This document shows, piece after piece, positions 33,617 to 42,401 of a stretch of 64,000 nucleotides of DNA. Positions within the stretch are counted from its first letter, which is position 1, and every line of letters starts with the position of its first letter. The stretch comes from Paracoccaceae bacterium. GTDB lineage: Bacteria > Pseudomonadota > Alphaproteobacteria > Rhodobacterales > Rhodobacteraceae. Made by a program: the position numbers and the translations under genes. The notes under the pieces were generated by a model. That model had not been told where the DNA came from and did no database searches. It worked only from the letters and a program-made list of their open reading frames with translations. Location of the stretch: NCBI GenBank assembly GCA_016744015.1, contig JADGFD010000004.1, positions 1-64,000 of the forward strand, in the 5' to 3' direction.

Positions 33617-33883
33617 CTATTCTATATCAAGGCTCCAGTTTTTTACAAAATCGGGATAGGCGTGGTAGAATTCGGACAGTTCTTCTCCTGTCACCCGCCG
33701 AAAGCATCCGGTTTCGTCCTCTACCAGCAAGATGCCTTCGAGCGCACGAGCATTTCCAAAGGTCACGCTAGTATTGATAGCGTGATAGGTAATGCCGACA
33801 GGCAAAGGCACCCTTACCCTGCCACGGGTATTCACCGTGTCTTGAGGGATCAAAGCGCTGAACAAATCTTCACCTGTTTTCAT
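33617..33883 (-). CDS. Small protein of unknown function downstream of the restriction-methylase remnant
   Basis: An 88-residue soluble protein (MKTGEDLFSALIPQDTVNTR...) with no domain I recognise. Its ATG overlaps the methylase stop by four bases (ATGA), so it was translated together with the restriction-methylase and probably belonged to the same system. It contains one Cys and no signal peptide or membrane span. With the methylase gene broken, it may survive only as a passenger. Confidence 0.55.
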   Translation of the reverse strand: MKTGEDLFSALIPQDTVNTRGRVRVPLPVGITYHAINTSVTFGNARALEGILLVEDETGCFRRVTGEELSEFYHAYPDFVKNWSLDIE

Positions 33884-35375
33884 AGCACCACCTCGGCATC
33901 GGGGTTTCCGGCATTAAGGGCGTTCATATAAGCGAGGCACAGATCGCGAGAGCGGAAGCAGCCATGGGCAGCAATTTCCTCACGCTCGACAATCGGAAAG
34001 GTCGAATAGATATAGCGCACGTCGTCACGGTCGGTGATCCCATAGAGAAGGAAAAACATCGCATCCAGCTTGGCACGCAGGGCCAGCCGGCGCTCAGCAT
34101 CCCAGATAAAGGGTGGCTTGACCTCTCCGCTGTCATCGACATAGCCCATGTCACGGGCAAAGGGGGCCATATCATGGGCAGTATAGGTTAGCTCCAGCAC
34201 CGCTGCGCGGATGATCTCGGCAGCCGATTTCGGGCCGAATTTGGTTTGCTCGAATTGTGCTGGGGGAATGACGGGAAGTTGTTCGACAATGAACCAGTTA
34301 ATACTTGTGCTGTGCACCTTTGCGCGTGCTACAAAGTCCATGACTATTGCGTTCATGTTCGCAAGCATTAGATATCCATATTGACGATACTCATCGTTAT
34401 CTGTTGGGAATAATAGCGGTGCCTTATTCCCAAATCCTGCTTTTGGTGTCGCTGAAGTAATAATTGTTCTAGCATCCGTTGCGCGTGCAATATCACGAAA
34501 AAAAAGTATCCAGTCAAAACTATCAGGCAGATTTATCTCACTTTCAGGCACCCAAAACTGGGATATTGGAACAAAGGATGGATCGGATTTTTGTTCATCC
34601 GTCACAGTGCCGCTGAGTGCCGCGTTGTGAAGGTTGGCCTCGTTCACTTTCACGCTTGCTGCCCGATGGTCAAACTGGTGAATCATGCGCCCAACATAAA
34701 GCGGCAGCCAGTTGCCGGAGGGGCTGCCGAACACGTTTCCGCCGGTCGGGTAAGCGCCCTCTTGCTCATCCAGCTCAACCCTTGTGCGAAACAGGCCGGA
34801 ATCATTGGTCATGTGGAACATGGTTGAATATTTCACCGGCCACGCCTTCACTTCTTTACCGCTGGAACGGCCCACCAGAATGGGCAAGCGTTTGTAAATG
34901 GCGGTGGTCAGGTCGGCGTCGCGGCGGGTTCTGAATATCGGGGCGGTGCCGGTGTTGGGGTTTATGCGGGCAAAATCCTCTGCGCTGAGAGCAAAGCGCC
35001 GGTTTGGGTCTGCCAGCTCGGCCACCTTATGCAGATAAAATGCGCATTGAGCGGGGGCGGCAAAGGGCTGGGGGCTGGCCACGAAGATGCAGAATTTGAA
35101 CGAGGCATAAACATCAGGAAAAAACACCTTTTTGTTTTCAAAATCATACAGCGCCTTGAGCCGCCCTGCGGTGGAAACGCCCTTAAAAAAACCTAGAGGC
35201 GGTTTTGTCAGAGGCAATGCCGGAGGGCACCAAGAGGCCAATAATGCCATCGGGCTTTACCAGTGTCATTGCCCGTTCGACAAATAGCGAATAGAGGTTA
35301 ATATCACCGCCCGAAAGCAGCGGGTAATCGCCGCCTTTGCGTGCCATGCGGGTGGCGTCACTCGCCCATATTCCC
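33880..35375 (-). pseudogene. Truncated, frameshifted Eco57I/type IIG-like restriction-methylase
   Basis: Two overlapping frames encode the C-terminal part of a large N6-adenine methylase/restriction enzyme. The first (DYPLLSGGDINLYSLFVERA, LLVPSGIASDKTASRFF) is the end of the methylase domain. It runs into a stop at a seven-T run (35191-35185 on the minus strand); one base fewer would continue into KGVSTAGRLKALYDFENKKV and a further 440 residues resembling a target-recognition region (NGYLMLANMNAIV-like and HGCFRSRDLCLAYMNAL segments). The N-terminal half, including the NPPY catalytic motif, is missing and replaced by IS21-like sequence. It is probably dead. Homopolymer slippage or a base-call error could explain the frameshift, but not the missing N-terminus. 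Confidence 0.8.
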
Positions 35376-36120
35376 GCTTTCCCGCGTCTTGCCCTGCCTT
35401 GCCTCTCGCAGCCGCTGGAGCGTCCCGAAGGCTTTTGGCAATTCCCAGCCCTGCAAGGGCGCGGCAGGTTATGCAGCGGGTTAAACACCATGTCATCCGC
35501 CTCATAAGCGAGAGGTCGCCAAAGGCAGCCGGCACCGAATAATCATGGCTTTGAAAGCGCAGCATCAAGGCCGAGGTCACCTGCCCGCTCTGCACCCTGC
35601 CGCTTCAAGCACTGCGCTTCCAGATAATCGTTGAACATCTCCCAACTGGCAAAGCGCAGCAGCGATCATCAATCGACAGCATGGCGCCGAAGCGTTGCCC
35701 GCGTTTACGCGTTTTGTCCGGCATAATGCTGGCCACAAAACACCGGTCATTATCGTAAGGGACCAACTGCGGAACCGCGCCAAAGAAGGCGAACGCATGC
35801 ACATGGCCATCCCGCCACGCCTCGGCATTGGCTGCCCGATAGGCCCTGATATAGCCAGCATCACCCTGCCGCAGATCAAAGGCAAAAGTAGGCTTTCGGC
35901 TCAACACCACCGCTCACAAGCAACGCCGCTTGACCGCAGGGCGTTGCTGGCGTGGCTGCCCCCTGTCCTCAGCAAGCCAGATATCAATCTGATCCGTAAA
36001 CGCAGCCACCTTAGATCGCTTGACCAATGCCGTGCGACGATACCCAGGAGGCCCCAAATAAGCCAACATCTTCGCACCCCTATCCCAGCATATCCCAAAA
36101 CCCCGAGCAATAACCCACCC
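35360..36120 (-). pseudogene. Decayed IS21-family istA transposase remnant
   Basis: Pieces of an IS21 IstA occur in order but in different frames: MLAYLGPPGYRRTALVKR near 36090, AFAFFGAVPQLVPYDNDRCF near 35770, IMPDKTRKRGQRFGAMLS near 35700, FASWEMFNDYLEAQCLKRQG near 35640, QSHDYSVPAAFGDL near 35550, DDMVFNPLHNLP near 35485 and WELPKAFGTLQRLREARQGK near 35440. The HYLxRDRYGRPGKGNDKG core is deleted and no istB follows. The last piece abuts the methylase remnant at about 35360-35380, so insertion or deletion through this element removed the methylase N-terminus. Confidence 0.8.
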
Positions 36121-36203
36121 GCTCAACCCATCATGACAATGGGCACGGCGCACACGTAAATAGCACACGTAAATACAAGTCCACTGTATAAACCCTCCCA
36201 TAA

Positions 36204-36587
36204 ATGAAAAACCAAAACGGCCACCTTTCACACCACCCGCAAACGCATGATAACACCACAACCAAAACCAATATCGCGCCGACGCTTACAGCCGAAGATC
36301 GCAAAGTGACGATGGTTATGCCTGACCTTGATCAAGCCAAAGAAACCGCCTGCCGGGTGGTCGCTGACCCACTGCACGCATTGATTGAGCATTTTGAACG
36401 ACTAGCGATTGAAAAACAGGAGGTTGCAGACCATAAAAAGGAGGTCATGGCCGAAGCCAAATCACGCGGTTACGACACCAAAACACTGCACAAAATTGTC
36501 GCCCTGTGCAAAAAAGACCCACAGAAATCATCCGAAGAACAAGCGGTGCTGGACCTTTATTGCGAAGCGTTAGGAATGTGGAAATGA
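36204..36587 (+). CDS. DUF2312 (GapR-like) DNA-binding protein
   Basis: A 127-residue protein with a divergent N-terminal 55 residues and a C-terminal DUF2312/UPF0335 domain (DPLHALIEHFERLAIEKQEV; KEVMAEAKSRGYDTKTLHKI). The family includes Caulobacter GapR, which binds overtwisted AT-rich DNA, and is also common on phages and integrative elements. The usual domain is 80-90 residues; the Thr/His/Asn-rich tail here may be a false extension, and a start at the ATG at 36312 or 36318 is possible. It lies in the eroded island beside an integrase remnant, so it is probably a mobile-element copy rather than the host gene. Confidence 0.8.
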   Translation: MKNQNGHLSHHPQTHDNTTTKTNIAPTLTAEDRKVTMVMPDLDQAKETACRVVADPLHALIEHFERLAIEKQEVADHKKEVMAEAKSRGYDTKTLHKIVALCKKDPQKSSEEQAVLDLYCEALGMWK

Positions 36588-36670
36588 GGCATTCAGGCCA
36601 TATAGACAAATTCATTGACAAGCTGCAAACCACTGTCGAAACCTGCGAAGGATGGGAAGACATTGGATAA
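36584..36670 (+). CDS. 28-residue peptide gene overlapping the DUF2312 stop
   Basis: An ATG overlapping the DUF2312 stop (ATGA) opens a 28-residue frame, MRHSGHIDKFIDKLQTTVET and a short tail, ending at the start of the integrase remnant. Seventeen of its bases (GCCATATAGACAAATTC) recur at 37198-37214 inside the integrase remnant, giving HIDKF in both. It may be a real tiny gene or a rearrangement scar. Confidence 0.3.
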   Translation: MRHSGHIDKFIDKLQTTVETCEGWEDIG

Positions 36671-37608
36671 AGATTTGCGCTTTAACCTGAAATGTATAGA
36701 CCGAATCCGCGCGCGTGACGGTTCATTTCGCTACCGCTTCCGGCGCGGCACAGTGCGCAAATAATTGCCCGGCAAACCGCACAGCCCCGAATTTATGGCC
36801 GCATATAATTCTTTGCTAAATGATACTGTTGCCGCCGGCAAAGCGCCGCATACACTGGCAGAAACACGCGGGGCAATTAAATGAATGATAGAGCTTTATA
36901 CCCGCCACATGGCCAGCGCCATTAAGGCGGACACCATGTCACCCCTCACCCACAAGCAGCGCGCCAATATTTTGGGAAGATTTGCACTGGAACACGGCGA
37001 TAGGGATGCATTGAACATACTAACAAAGGGAATTAGGATCATTATTAACAAAATGGCTGACAAACCCGGCGCAGCCAATAATCTACTAAAGAGCTTGCGT
37101 GCAATGTGTAAGCAGGCCGTAGAAACCGGCCTTTGCGATAGCGAAGACATTCGTAAAGTCCGCACAAATTCTGCGGGCTTTGTTGCTTGGGATAGCAGCC
37201 ATATAGACAAATTCCAAAAGGCTTACCCCACCGAGAAAAACCGCAAACTTTGCGCTAATGATTTTGATTTTCACCGCCTGCCGCCGCTTCATAAAGCCAT
37301 CACCGCGCCACCATCTGGCGAAATGACCCTTCTAATGTCCGAACAAGGCAAGCCATTTTCAACAGCCGGATTTGGCGTGCGATTCAAGAAATGGACCCTG
37401 CAAGCTGGCCTATAAAACCGCTCTGCACATGGAATCAGGAAGGCAGCAGGTGCATTGCTGGCGAAAGCAGGTTGCACATAACACGAGATCATGGCCATTC
37501 ACGACCACGCCGATGCACGCACTAGCGACATTTACACGCACAGCGGACCGCCTAACGCTAGCAAGGTCGGCAATGGATAAGCTGGAAAAGATCGAATGGG
37601 GAACATAA
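36663..37608 (+). pseudogene. Decayed phage-type tyrosine integrase
   Basis: One reading frame from the TTG at 36663 gives an integrase interrupted by stops at 36762, 36882, 37413 and a further TAA near 37479. Visible parts are an N-terminal arm (DRIRARDGSFRYRFRR, LPGKPHSPEFMAAYNSLL), a core-binding stretch (GRFALEHGDRDALNILTKGI), and the C-terminal catalytic remnants HGIRKAAGALLAKAG (the HxxR box) and DIYTH (the Tyr nucleophile). The last segment (RLTLARSAMDKLEKIEW) is in another frame. The part carrying the first catalytic Arg appears deleted. At least two stops look like single transitions (W to TGA, Q to TAA). It ends 75 bases from the 3' end of a tRNA gene. Confidence 0.85.
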
Positions 37609-37682
37609 AGTGGCCCACAGATACGGGTCCTGCGGGCCGCTTTATATGTTTTACCAATATTTTCAATGACTTATCTTTTCTT

Positions 37683-37759
37683 TGGTAGGCCCGGTAGGAC
37701 TCGAACCTACGACAAAAGCGTTATGAGCGCTCTGCTCTAACCAACTGAGCTACAGGCCC
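37683..37759 (-). tRNA. tRNA with CAT anticodon, probably tRNA-Ile2
   Basis: A 77-nt cloverleaf with encoded CCA on the minus strand. The anticodon loop is CTCATAA inside GCG/CGC. Acceptor positions C4 and C5 pair with G, the pattern TilS uses to recognise tRNA-Ile2 for lysidine modification, so isoleucine (AUA) is more likely than elongator methionine. G1 would pair with T72 as a wobble. The 3' end points at the integrase remnant, the usual geometry of a tRNA attachment site. Confidence 0.9.
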
Positions 37760-37874
37760 GCCTGTGCTGTGTGTATATTGGCAAAAAGCGATGGTCAACC
37801 ACCCTTTGGGTGGTTTTCTTTTGCCTGATGATGCGGTAAAGCTGCCCCATCTTTCCCAGTATAAGGATAGCCAC

Positions 37875-38921
37875 ATGACACACCCCAAAAACAGCCTCAC
37901 CTATGCCGATGCAGGCGTGGATATTGAGGCGGGCAACGCTTTGGTTGACAAGATCAAGCCCGCTGCTGCCACCACCAAACGCGCGGGGGTGATGGATGGT
38001 TTGGGCGGCTTTGGCGCGATGTTTGACCTGAAGGCGGCGGGATATTGTGACCCGATTTTGGTCGCGGCCACCGACGGTGTGGGCACCAAGCTACGCATCG
38101 CCATTGATACCGGCATTCTGGATACTGTTGGCATTGATCTGGTTGCGATGTGCGTCAATGATCTTGTGTGTCAAGGAGCAGAGCCGCTGTTTTTCCTTGA
38201 TTATTTTGCGACAGGCAAGCTTGATGTTGACGAGGCCGCTGCCGTGGTTACTGGCATTGCCGAAGGCTGCAAACGCAGCAATTCGGCGCTGGTGGGCGGC
38301 GAAACCGCCGAAATGCCGGGCATGTATGCCAAGGGAGACTTTGACCTTGCGGGCTTTAGCGTGGGGGCTATGGAGCGGGGCAATAGCCTGCCAAGCGGTG
38401 TGGCCGAGGGCGATGTGCTGCTTGGGCTGGCCTCAAGCGGCGTGCATTCCAACGGGTATTCGTTAGTGCGTAAAATTGTGGAACAATCAGGGCTGGGCTG
38501 GGAGGCCGACTCGCCGTTTAGCGATGGCACACTCGGCTGCGCTTTGCTGGAGCCGACAAAGCTCTATGTGCGCTCCGGCCTCGCGGCGCAACGCGCGGGC
38601 GGGCTACATGCTTTGGCGCATATCACCGGGGGCGGGTTAACCGAAAACCTGCCACGCGCCCTGCCCGATGGGCTTGGGGCTGATGTGGACCTATCATCTT
38701 GGGCACTGCCGCCCGTTATTAAATGGTTGGCTACGCAAGCAGGATTGAGCGAAGCCGAAATGCTGAAAACATTTAACTGTGGCATTGGCATGGTGGCCAT
38801 TGTGGCCGCGGATCAAGCCGCCGCGCTCACTCAGGTTTTTGAAAAAAATGGTGAGACGGTCACGCCCATCGGCACCGTGACCAGCGGCAGCGGTGTTACG
38901 TATTCCGGCAGTCTTACATGA
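37875..38921 (+). CDS. purM: Phosphoribosylformylglycinamidine cyclo-ligase
   Basis: A 348-residue AIR synthetase: it closes the imidazole ring of FGAM with ATP in purine synthesis. Signature segments are [20 protein letters not shown] at the N-terminus, [10 protein letters not shown] near residue 66, [11 protein letters not shown] near 140 and [16 protein letters not shown] near 185. The ATG at 37875 follows AAGGATAGCC at good spacing; a longer in-frame reading starts inside the tRNA. It overlaps purN by four bases (38918-38921), the common purMN operon. Confidence 0.96.
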   Translation: MTHPKNSLTYADAGVDIEAGNALVDKIKPAAATTKRAGVMDGLGGFGAMFDLKAAGYCDPILVAATDGVGTKLRIAIDTGILDTVGIDLVAMCVNDLVCQGAEPLFFLDYFATGKLDVDEAAAVVTGIAEGCKRSNSALVGGETAEMPGMYAKGDFDLAGFSVGAMERGNSLPSGVAEGDVLLGLASSGVHSNGYSLVRKIVEQSGLGWEADSPFSDGTLGCALLEPTKLYVRSGLAAQRAGGLHALAHITGGGLTENLPRALPDGLGADVDLSSWALPPVIKWLATQAGLSEAEMLKTFNCGIGMVAIVAADQAAALTQVFEKNGETVTPIGTVTSGSGVTYSGSLT

Positions 38922-39517
38922 AAAAGCGGGTGGCGATTCTGATCTCGGGCGGCGGCTCCAATATGGAGGCGCTGGTGCGGGATATGAAAGCAAGCCACCC
39001 TGCCGAACCGGTTTTGGTGCTGGCTAATAATGCAGACGCTGGTGGGCTGGCCAAGGCCGCCGCGCGGGGCATTCCGACCGCCACTGTGGACCACCGCCCC
39101 TTTAAAGGCAACCGACCTGCTTTTGAGGCTGCGCTTACGGTTGAACTAGAAAAAGCCGCGCCAGATATCATTTGCCTCGCGGGCTTTATGCGGATTTTGA
39201 CGCCTGAATTCATTGCCCGCTGGCAGGGGAAAATGCTCAATATCCACCCCTCTATCCTACCGCTTTTTCGCGGACTGCACACACATCAACGGGCGCTGGA
39301 TGCCGGCATGGCTGTGCATGGCTGCACAGTGCATGAGGTGACGGGGGAGCTGGATGGTGGCCCCATTTTAGGGCAAGCTGTGATTTCGGTAAATGCCGGA
39401 GACATGCCGGACGATCTGGCCGCGCGGTTGCTACCGATGGAGCATCAGCTTTATCCGGCCGTATTGCGGCACTTCGCGGCTGGTGAGCGCGGGCCGGTTT
39501 CGCTGATGGCAGGGTAA
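38918..39517 (+). CDS. purN: Phosphoribosylglycinamide formyltransferase
   Basis: A 199-residue GAR transformylase using 10-formyl-tetrahydrofolate. Motifs: [18 protein letters not shown] at the N-terminus, [13 protein letters not shown] near residue 85, the folate site [20 protein letters not shown] near 106 with catalytic His and Asn, and [16 protein letters not shown] near 133 with the catalytic Asp. It is coupled to purM through an ATGA overlap. Length and motifs are standard. Confidence 0.96.
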   Translation: MKKRVAILISGGGSNMEALVRDMKASHPAEPVLVLANNADAGGLAKAAARGIPTATVDHRPFKGNRPAFEAALTVELEKAAPDIICLAGFMRILTPEFIARWQGKMLNIHPSILPLFRGLHTHQRALDAGMAVHGCTVHEVTGELDGGPILGQAVISVNAGDMPDDLAARLLPMEHQLYPAVLRHFAAGERGPVSLMAG

Positions 39518-39526
39518 AACCCCACC

Positions 39527-39979
39527 CTACTTGCGGTAGGCTTTTAGATACAAGCCTTCAAATGCCCGCTTTGCCCAATGCCTTAGCTTTGAAGTCGGCA
39601 AGAAGACGCTTTGTTTTTCACTACGATAAACCACAATGCCAGTGTCCAGCGTATCTACAATACAAATTAGCTCGGCTTTAAAATTGTGGCTCGGGGCTTC
39701 GCCTTTGATCACGTTAAGAATATTCGCCACCGCGGCAAAACCACCGGAGGAACGCGGAAGCTCGGTGTTGTCAAGCCAAAGCGGGCCCGTAAGACCGAGC
39801 ATCATTAACACCAGATCCGCCGGAATTTCTTCGCGCTCGGTAATCACCTTATCGGCTTCAATGCGAATAGGCTTCGCGCCTAAATGGGTCTCAATTCCGC
39901 GTTTTTTCATTTGCGCCAGCAAGCAAGTTTCGCGGCACATAACACAGCGTTGCACTTCGTGCCTGTCAGCGCCTACCAT
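39527..39979 (-). pseudogene. Remnant of SQR-like FAD/NAD(P)-dependent oxidoreductase
   Basis: The 150-residue frame matches the C-terminal third of sulfide:quinone-oxidoreductase-like flavoproteins: MKKRGIETHLGAKPIRIEAD, EEIPADLVLMMLGLTGPLWL, then AELICIVDTLDTGIVVYRSE and HWAKRAFEGLYLKAYR. The N-terminal FAD and NAD(P) Rossmann motifs are absent, and between PRSSGGFA and AVANILNVIKGEAP the usual segment of about 50 residues with the second FAD contact (GDSGS-like) is deleted. The first 23 residues look unrelated. The upstream DNA belongs to the divergent saccharopine-dehydrogenase gene. This is a decayed gene, not an enzyme. Confidence 0.7.
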
Positions 39980-40009
39980 GGCACAAATCTAGCCAACGGG
40001 AATCATCTT

Positions 40010-41044
40010 ATGAAAATCATCCTCCGCTCCGAAGCCCGCCTCACCGAGCGTCGCACGCCGCTCACCCCGAAAAACGCCAAAACCCTGCTAGAGGCCGGGT
40101 TTGATCTTTCGGTTGAGCATAGTGACCGCCGGATATTTCCGGATGCCGAATATGCTACCGCTGGCTGTGAGATTATCCCTGAGGGAAGCTGGACGACAGC
40201 TCCGGCAGAGACCACCATCTTGGGCCTGAAGGAGCTACCTGAAGCTCCTGCCCAGCTCACCAACCCCTTCATCCATTTTGCGCATCTTTTCAAAGAGCAA
40301 GCTGGCTGGGAGGCCGAAATTGAGCGCTTCACCAAGGGCGGCGGTTGGCTCTATGATATTGAGTACCTTACGGTTAATCGCCGCCGCGTAGCCGCTTTTG
40401 GCTATTGGGCCGGCTGGATGGGTGCGGCGCTGGCCGCTTGGCGGCAGTTGGCCGGGGCCGTGGGGCAAACCGGCCCCGAAAACGGCGTTTCCGGCTTTGA
40501 AAGCCGCGCCGAAGTAGAGGGCATTTTGCAAGCTCTGGCGGCGGGCCACGGCAAAAAAGCCATAGTAATAGGGGCCAAGGGCCGCTCTGGCCAAGGGGCC
40601 AGCGAGGCGCTTAAGCTTGCGGGCTATGCCGTTACCGAATGGGACATTGAGGAAACCCGCAATTTGGACCGTGTCTCCCTACTCGACCACAACCTCTTGG
40701 TAAATTGTGTGCTGATGACCAGCCCCGGCCTGCTGCTGCTTCGCCCAGAAGATCTCGGGAAAGGCAAGCTCCGCATGATTTCCGACGTGTCTTGCGACCC
40801 GTTTTCCGATTTTAACCCGCTGCCAGTTTACAGCACGCCCAGCACGTGGGAGGCCCCTTTCGAAGCCCTAGCGGGCGGTGTTGAGATCACCTCGATAGAC
40901 AACCTGCCCTCCCTCCTCCCCCGCGAAGCCTCGGAAGACTTTTCAGACCTCATCCTCCCCACGCTGCTAGCCTACCCTGATGGCGAGGCTTGGCAAGCGG
41001 CCCGCGCTAGCTTTGATGATGCGGTCAAGCGCGCCAATGGCTGA
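40010..41044 (+). CDS. Saccharopine dehydrogenase-like protein (LYS1 type)
   Basis: A 344-residue enzyme of the alanine-dehydrogenase/saccharopine-dehydrogenase (lysine-forming) family, which interconverts saccharopine with lysine and 2-oxoglutarate using NAD. The N-terminal RSEARLTERRTPLTPKNAKT and the Rossmann motif AIVIGAKGRSGQGASEALKL near residue 185 support this. The ATG at 40010 follows CGGGAATCATCTT; an in-frame start 126 bases upstream would lie in the oppositely oriented remnant. The last bases overlap the TfoX-C gene (ATGGCTGA). A partner saccharopine dehydrogenase or reductase gene is not in the window. Confidence 0.85.
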   Translation: MKIILRSEARLTERRTPLTPKNAKTLLEAGFDLSVEHSDRRIFPDAEYATAGCEIIPEGSWTTAPAETTILGLKELPEAPAQLTNPFIHFAHLFKEQAGWEAEIERFTKGGGWLYDIEYLTVNRRRVAAFGYWAGWMGAALAAWRQLAGAVGQTGPENGVSGFESRAEVEGILQALAAGHGKKAIVIGAKGRSGQGASEALKLAGYAVTEWDIEETRNLDRVSLLDHNLLVNCVLMTSPGLLLLRPEDLGKGKLRMISDVSCDPFSDFNPLPVYSTPSTWEAPFEALAGGVEITSIDNLPSLLPREASEDFSDLILPTLLAYPDGEAWQAARASFDDAVKRANG

Positions 41045-41372
41045 GCCCGTCTCCTCCATCCGCAACCTCGGCCCCGCTTCCGACAAAAGCTTTGCGCGGG
41101 CTGGGATAAAGAGCGCGGATGCGCTGCGGGAAATGGGGGCAGATGCGGCCTATGCCGCGCTGCTAAAAACCGGCACCCTGCCCCATTTTATTGGCTATTA
41201 TGCCTTGGTTATGGGCCTGCAGGGACGCCCGTGGAATGATTGCCAAGGGGCCGAAAAACTGGTTCTGCGCAAGCGGTTTGATGAAATCAAGGCGGCCGCC
41301 AGCTCCGAGTTAGGATCAATACTTGAAAAAGATCTGGATGCGCTGGGGGTTGGCATTCATCAAAAATCCTAA
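41037..41372 (+). CDS. TfoX C-terminal domain protein
   Basis: A 111-residue protein made up of the TfoX/Sxy C-terminal domain (SIRNLGPASDKSFARAGIKS, ALLKTGTLPHFIGYYALVMG). In gamma-proteobacteria full TfoX activates competence genes; the stand-alone C-terminal domain is common in alphaproteobacteria with unknown role. The helix-hairpin-helix-like NLGPAS segment suggests nucleic-acid contact. The ATG overlaps the end of the saccharopine-dehydrogenase gene by eight bases, implying coupled translation. Confidence 0.85.
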   Translation: MAEPVSSIRNLGPASDKSFARAGIKSADALREMGADAAYAALLKTGTLPHFIGYYALVMGLQGRPWNDCQGAEKLVLRKRFDEIKAAASSELGSILEKDLDALGVGIHQKS

Positions 41373-41419
41373 CAACCGCCTTGATAATTCTGCTTTCTCC
41401 CGCCAAAAGGAAATACTAC

Positions 41420-42337
41420 ATGTTCAAAAGTAAGGCACTTATCACCGTTTTAGTTGTTGCCGGCATAACCGCTCACGGTGAAACCAGAATTGGTGAAGCG
41501 GTGATGCAGGATACATGCGTCGAGTTTTGTAATCTGGAATTCTGGCAATCCGCCACACCTCAAACACTTAAAGAAACTCTAGCAAATGGTGCCAATGTAA
41601 ACGCGCATGATGCACGCGGAGATACCCCTCTTCATTGGGCCTCGGCTTCAAATACCCCTGAATTAGCAGAAATTCTTATTAACGCTGGTGCGGTTGTTAA
41701 TGTGATTAATGAGGCAGGATTTACACCACTTTCTGTAGCGCTTGATAGCGAAAACCTGGAGCTCATGAAAGTATTATTGAGAAATGGCGCCAACCTTTTT
41801 GAAAGGGTGGACCAAGGCGGGTCACTACTACATTCTGCTATTTCTTGGCAACATGAAGAAATTGTTGAATACCTATTGGATGCGGGGCTTTCACCACTCG
41901 ATACCAACACCAAAGGTAACACACCTTTACAAGTGGCTGCACATCGTCAAAACACAACAATCATGGCTATGCTGATTGACCGGCTAGATCCACTGCTGAC
42001 GCAAGTAATGCCCGAAAACAACATTGACCACACAAACTGGAATGGTGAAACAGCACTGCACTGGGCTGTTTTCTTTGGAGATAGCGGGCTAGAAGTTACG
42101 CAGATGCTATTGGATGCAGGAGCAGACCCTAATATTCAAGATGAAAATGGGCGAGCATCTCTTCATAAAGCCGTAAGGGTTGGCAGCCCTGTAATCGTTT
42201 CACTTTTACTCCAGTTTGGAGCCGATGCTTCTTTGCTTGACAGAGATGGAAAAACACCATTTGACTTATCGCACGAAAATAATCGTCTTGCAGGAACAGA
42301 TATCTTTAATGTTCTCGAAGCTGCGACACTCAATTAG
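41420..42337 (+). CDS. Secreted ankyrin-repeat protein
   Basis: A 305-residue protein with an N-terminal signal peptide (SKALITVLVVAGITAHGE, cleavage near residue 19) followed by about seven ankyrin repeats from residue 40 on (GANVNAHDARGDTPLHWASA; GADPNIQDENGRASLHKAV). A Cys pair (DTCVEFC) sits just after the signal peptide. The base composition is visibly more AT-rich than in neighbouring genes, suggesting acquisition. It probably acts in the periplasm or outside the cell as a binding scaffold; the partner is unknown. It stands alone between the TfoX-C gene and the convergent ndk. Confidence 0.88.
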   Translation: MFKSKALITVLVVAGITAHGETRIGEAVMQDTCVEFCNLEFWQSATPQTLKETLANGANVNAHDARGDTPLHWASASNTPELAEILINAGAVVNVINEAGFTPLSVALDSENLELMKVLLRNGANLFERVDQGGSLLHSAISWQHEEIVEYLLDAGLSPLDTNTKGNTPLQVAAHRQNTTIMAMLIDRLDPLLTQVMPENNIDHTNWNGETALHWAVFFGDSGLEVTQMLLDAGADPNIQDENGRASLHKAVRVGSPVIVSLLLQFGADASLLDRDGKTPFDLSHENNRLAGTDIFNVLEAATLN

Positions 42338-42347
42338 AGCTATAGTT

Positions 42348-42377
42348 AAAAAGCCGCGCCCGAAGCTCCGGCGCGAC
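42348..42377 (-). terminator. Rho-independent terminator of ndk
   Basis: On the minus strand, GTCGCGCC and GGCGCGGC form an 8-bp stem with one G-T pair around an 8-base loop, followed by TTTTT. It lies 25 bases past the ndk stop. Confidence 0.75.
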
Positions 42378-42401
42378 TATTTCTTGCTTTAGGTTTAAAG
42401 C

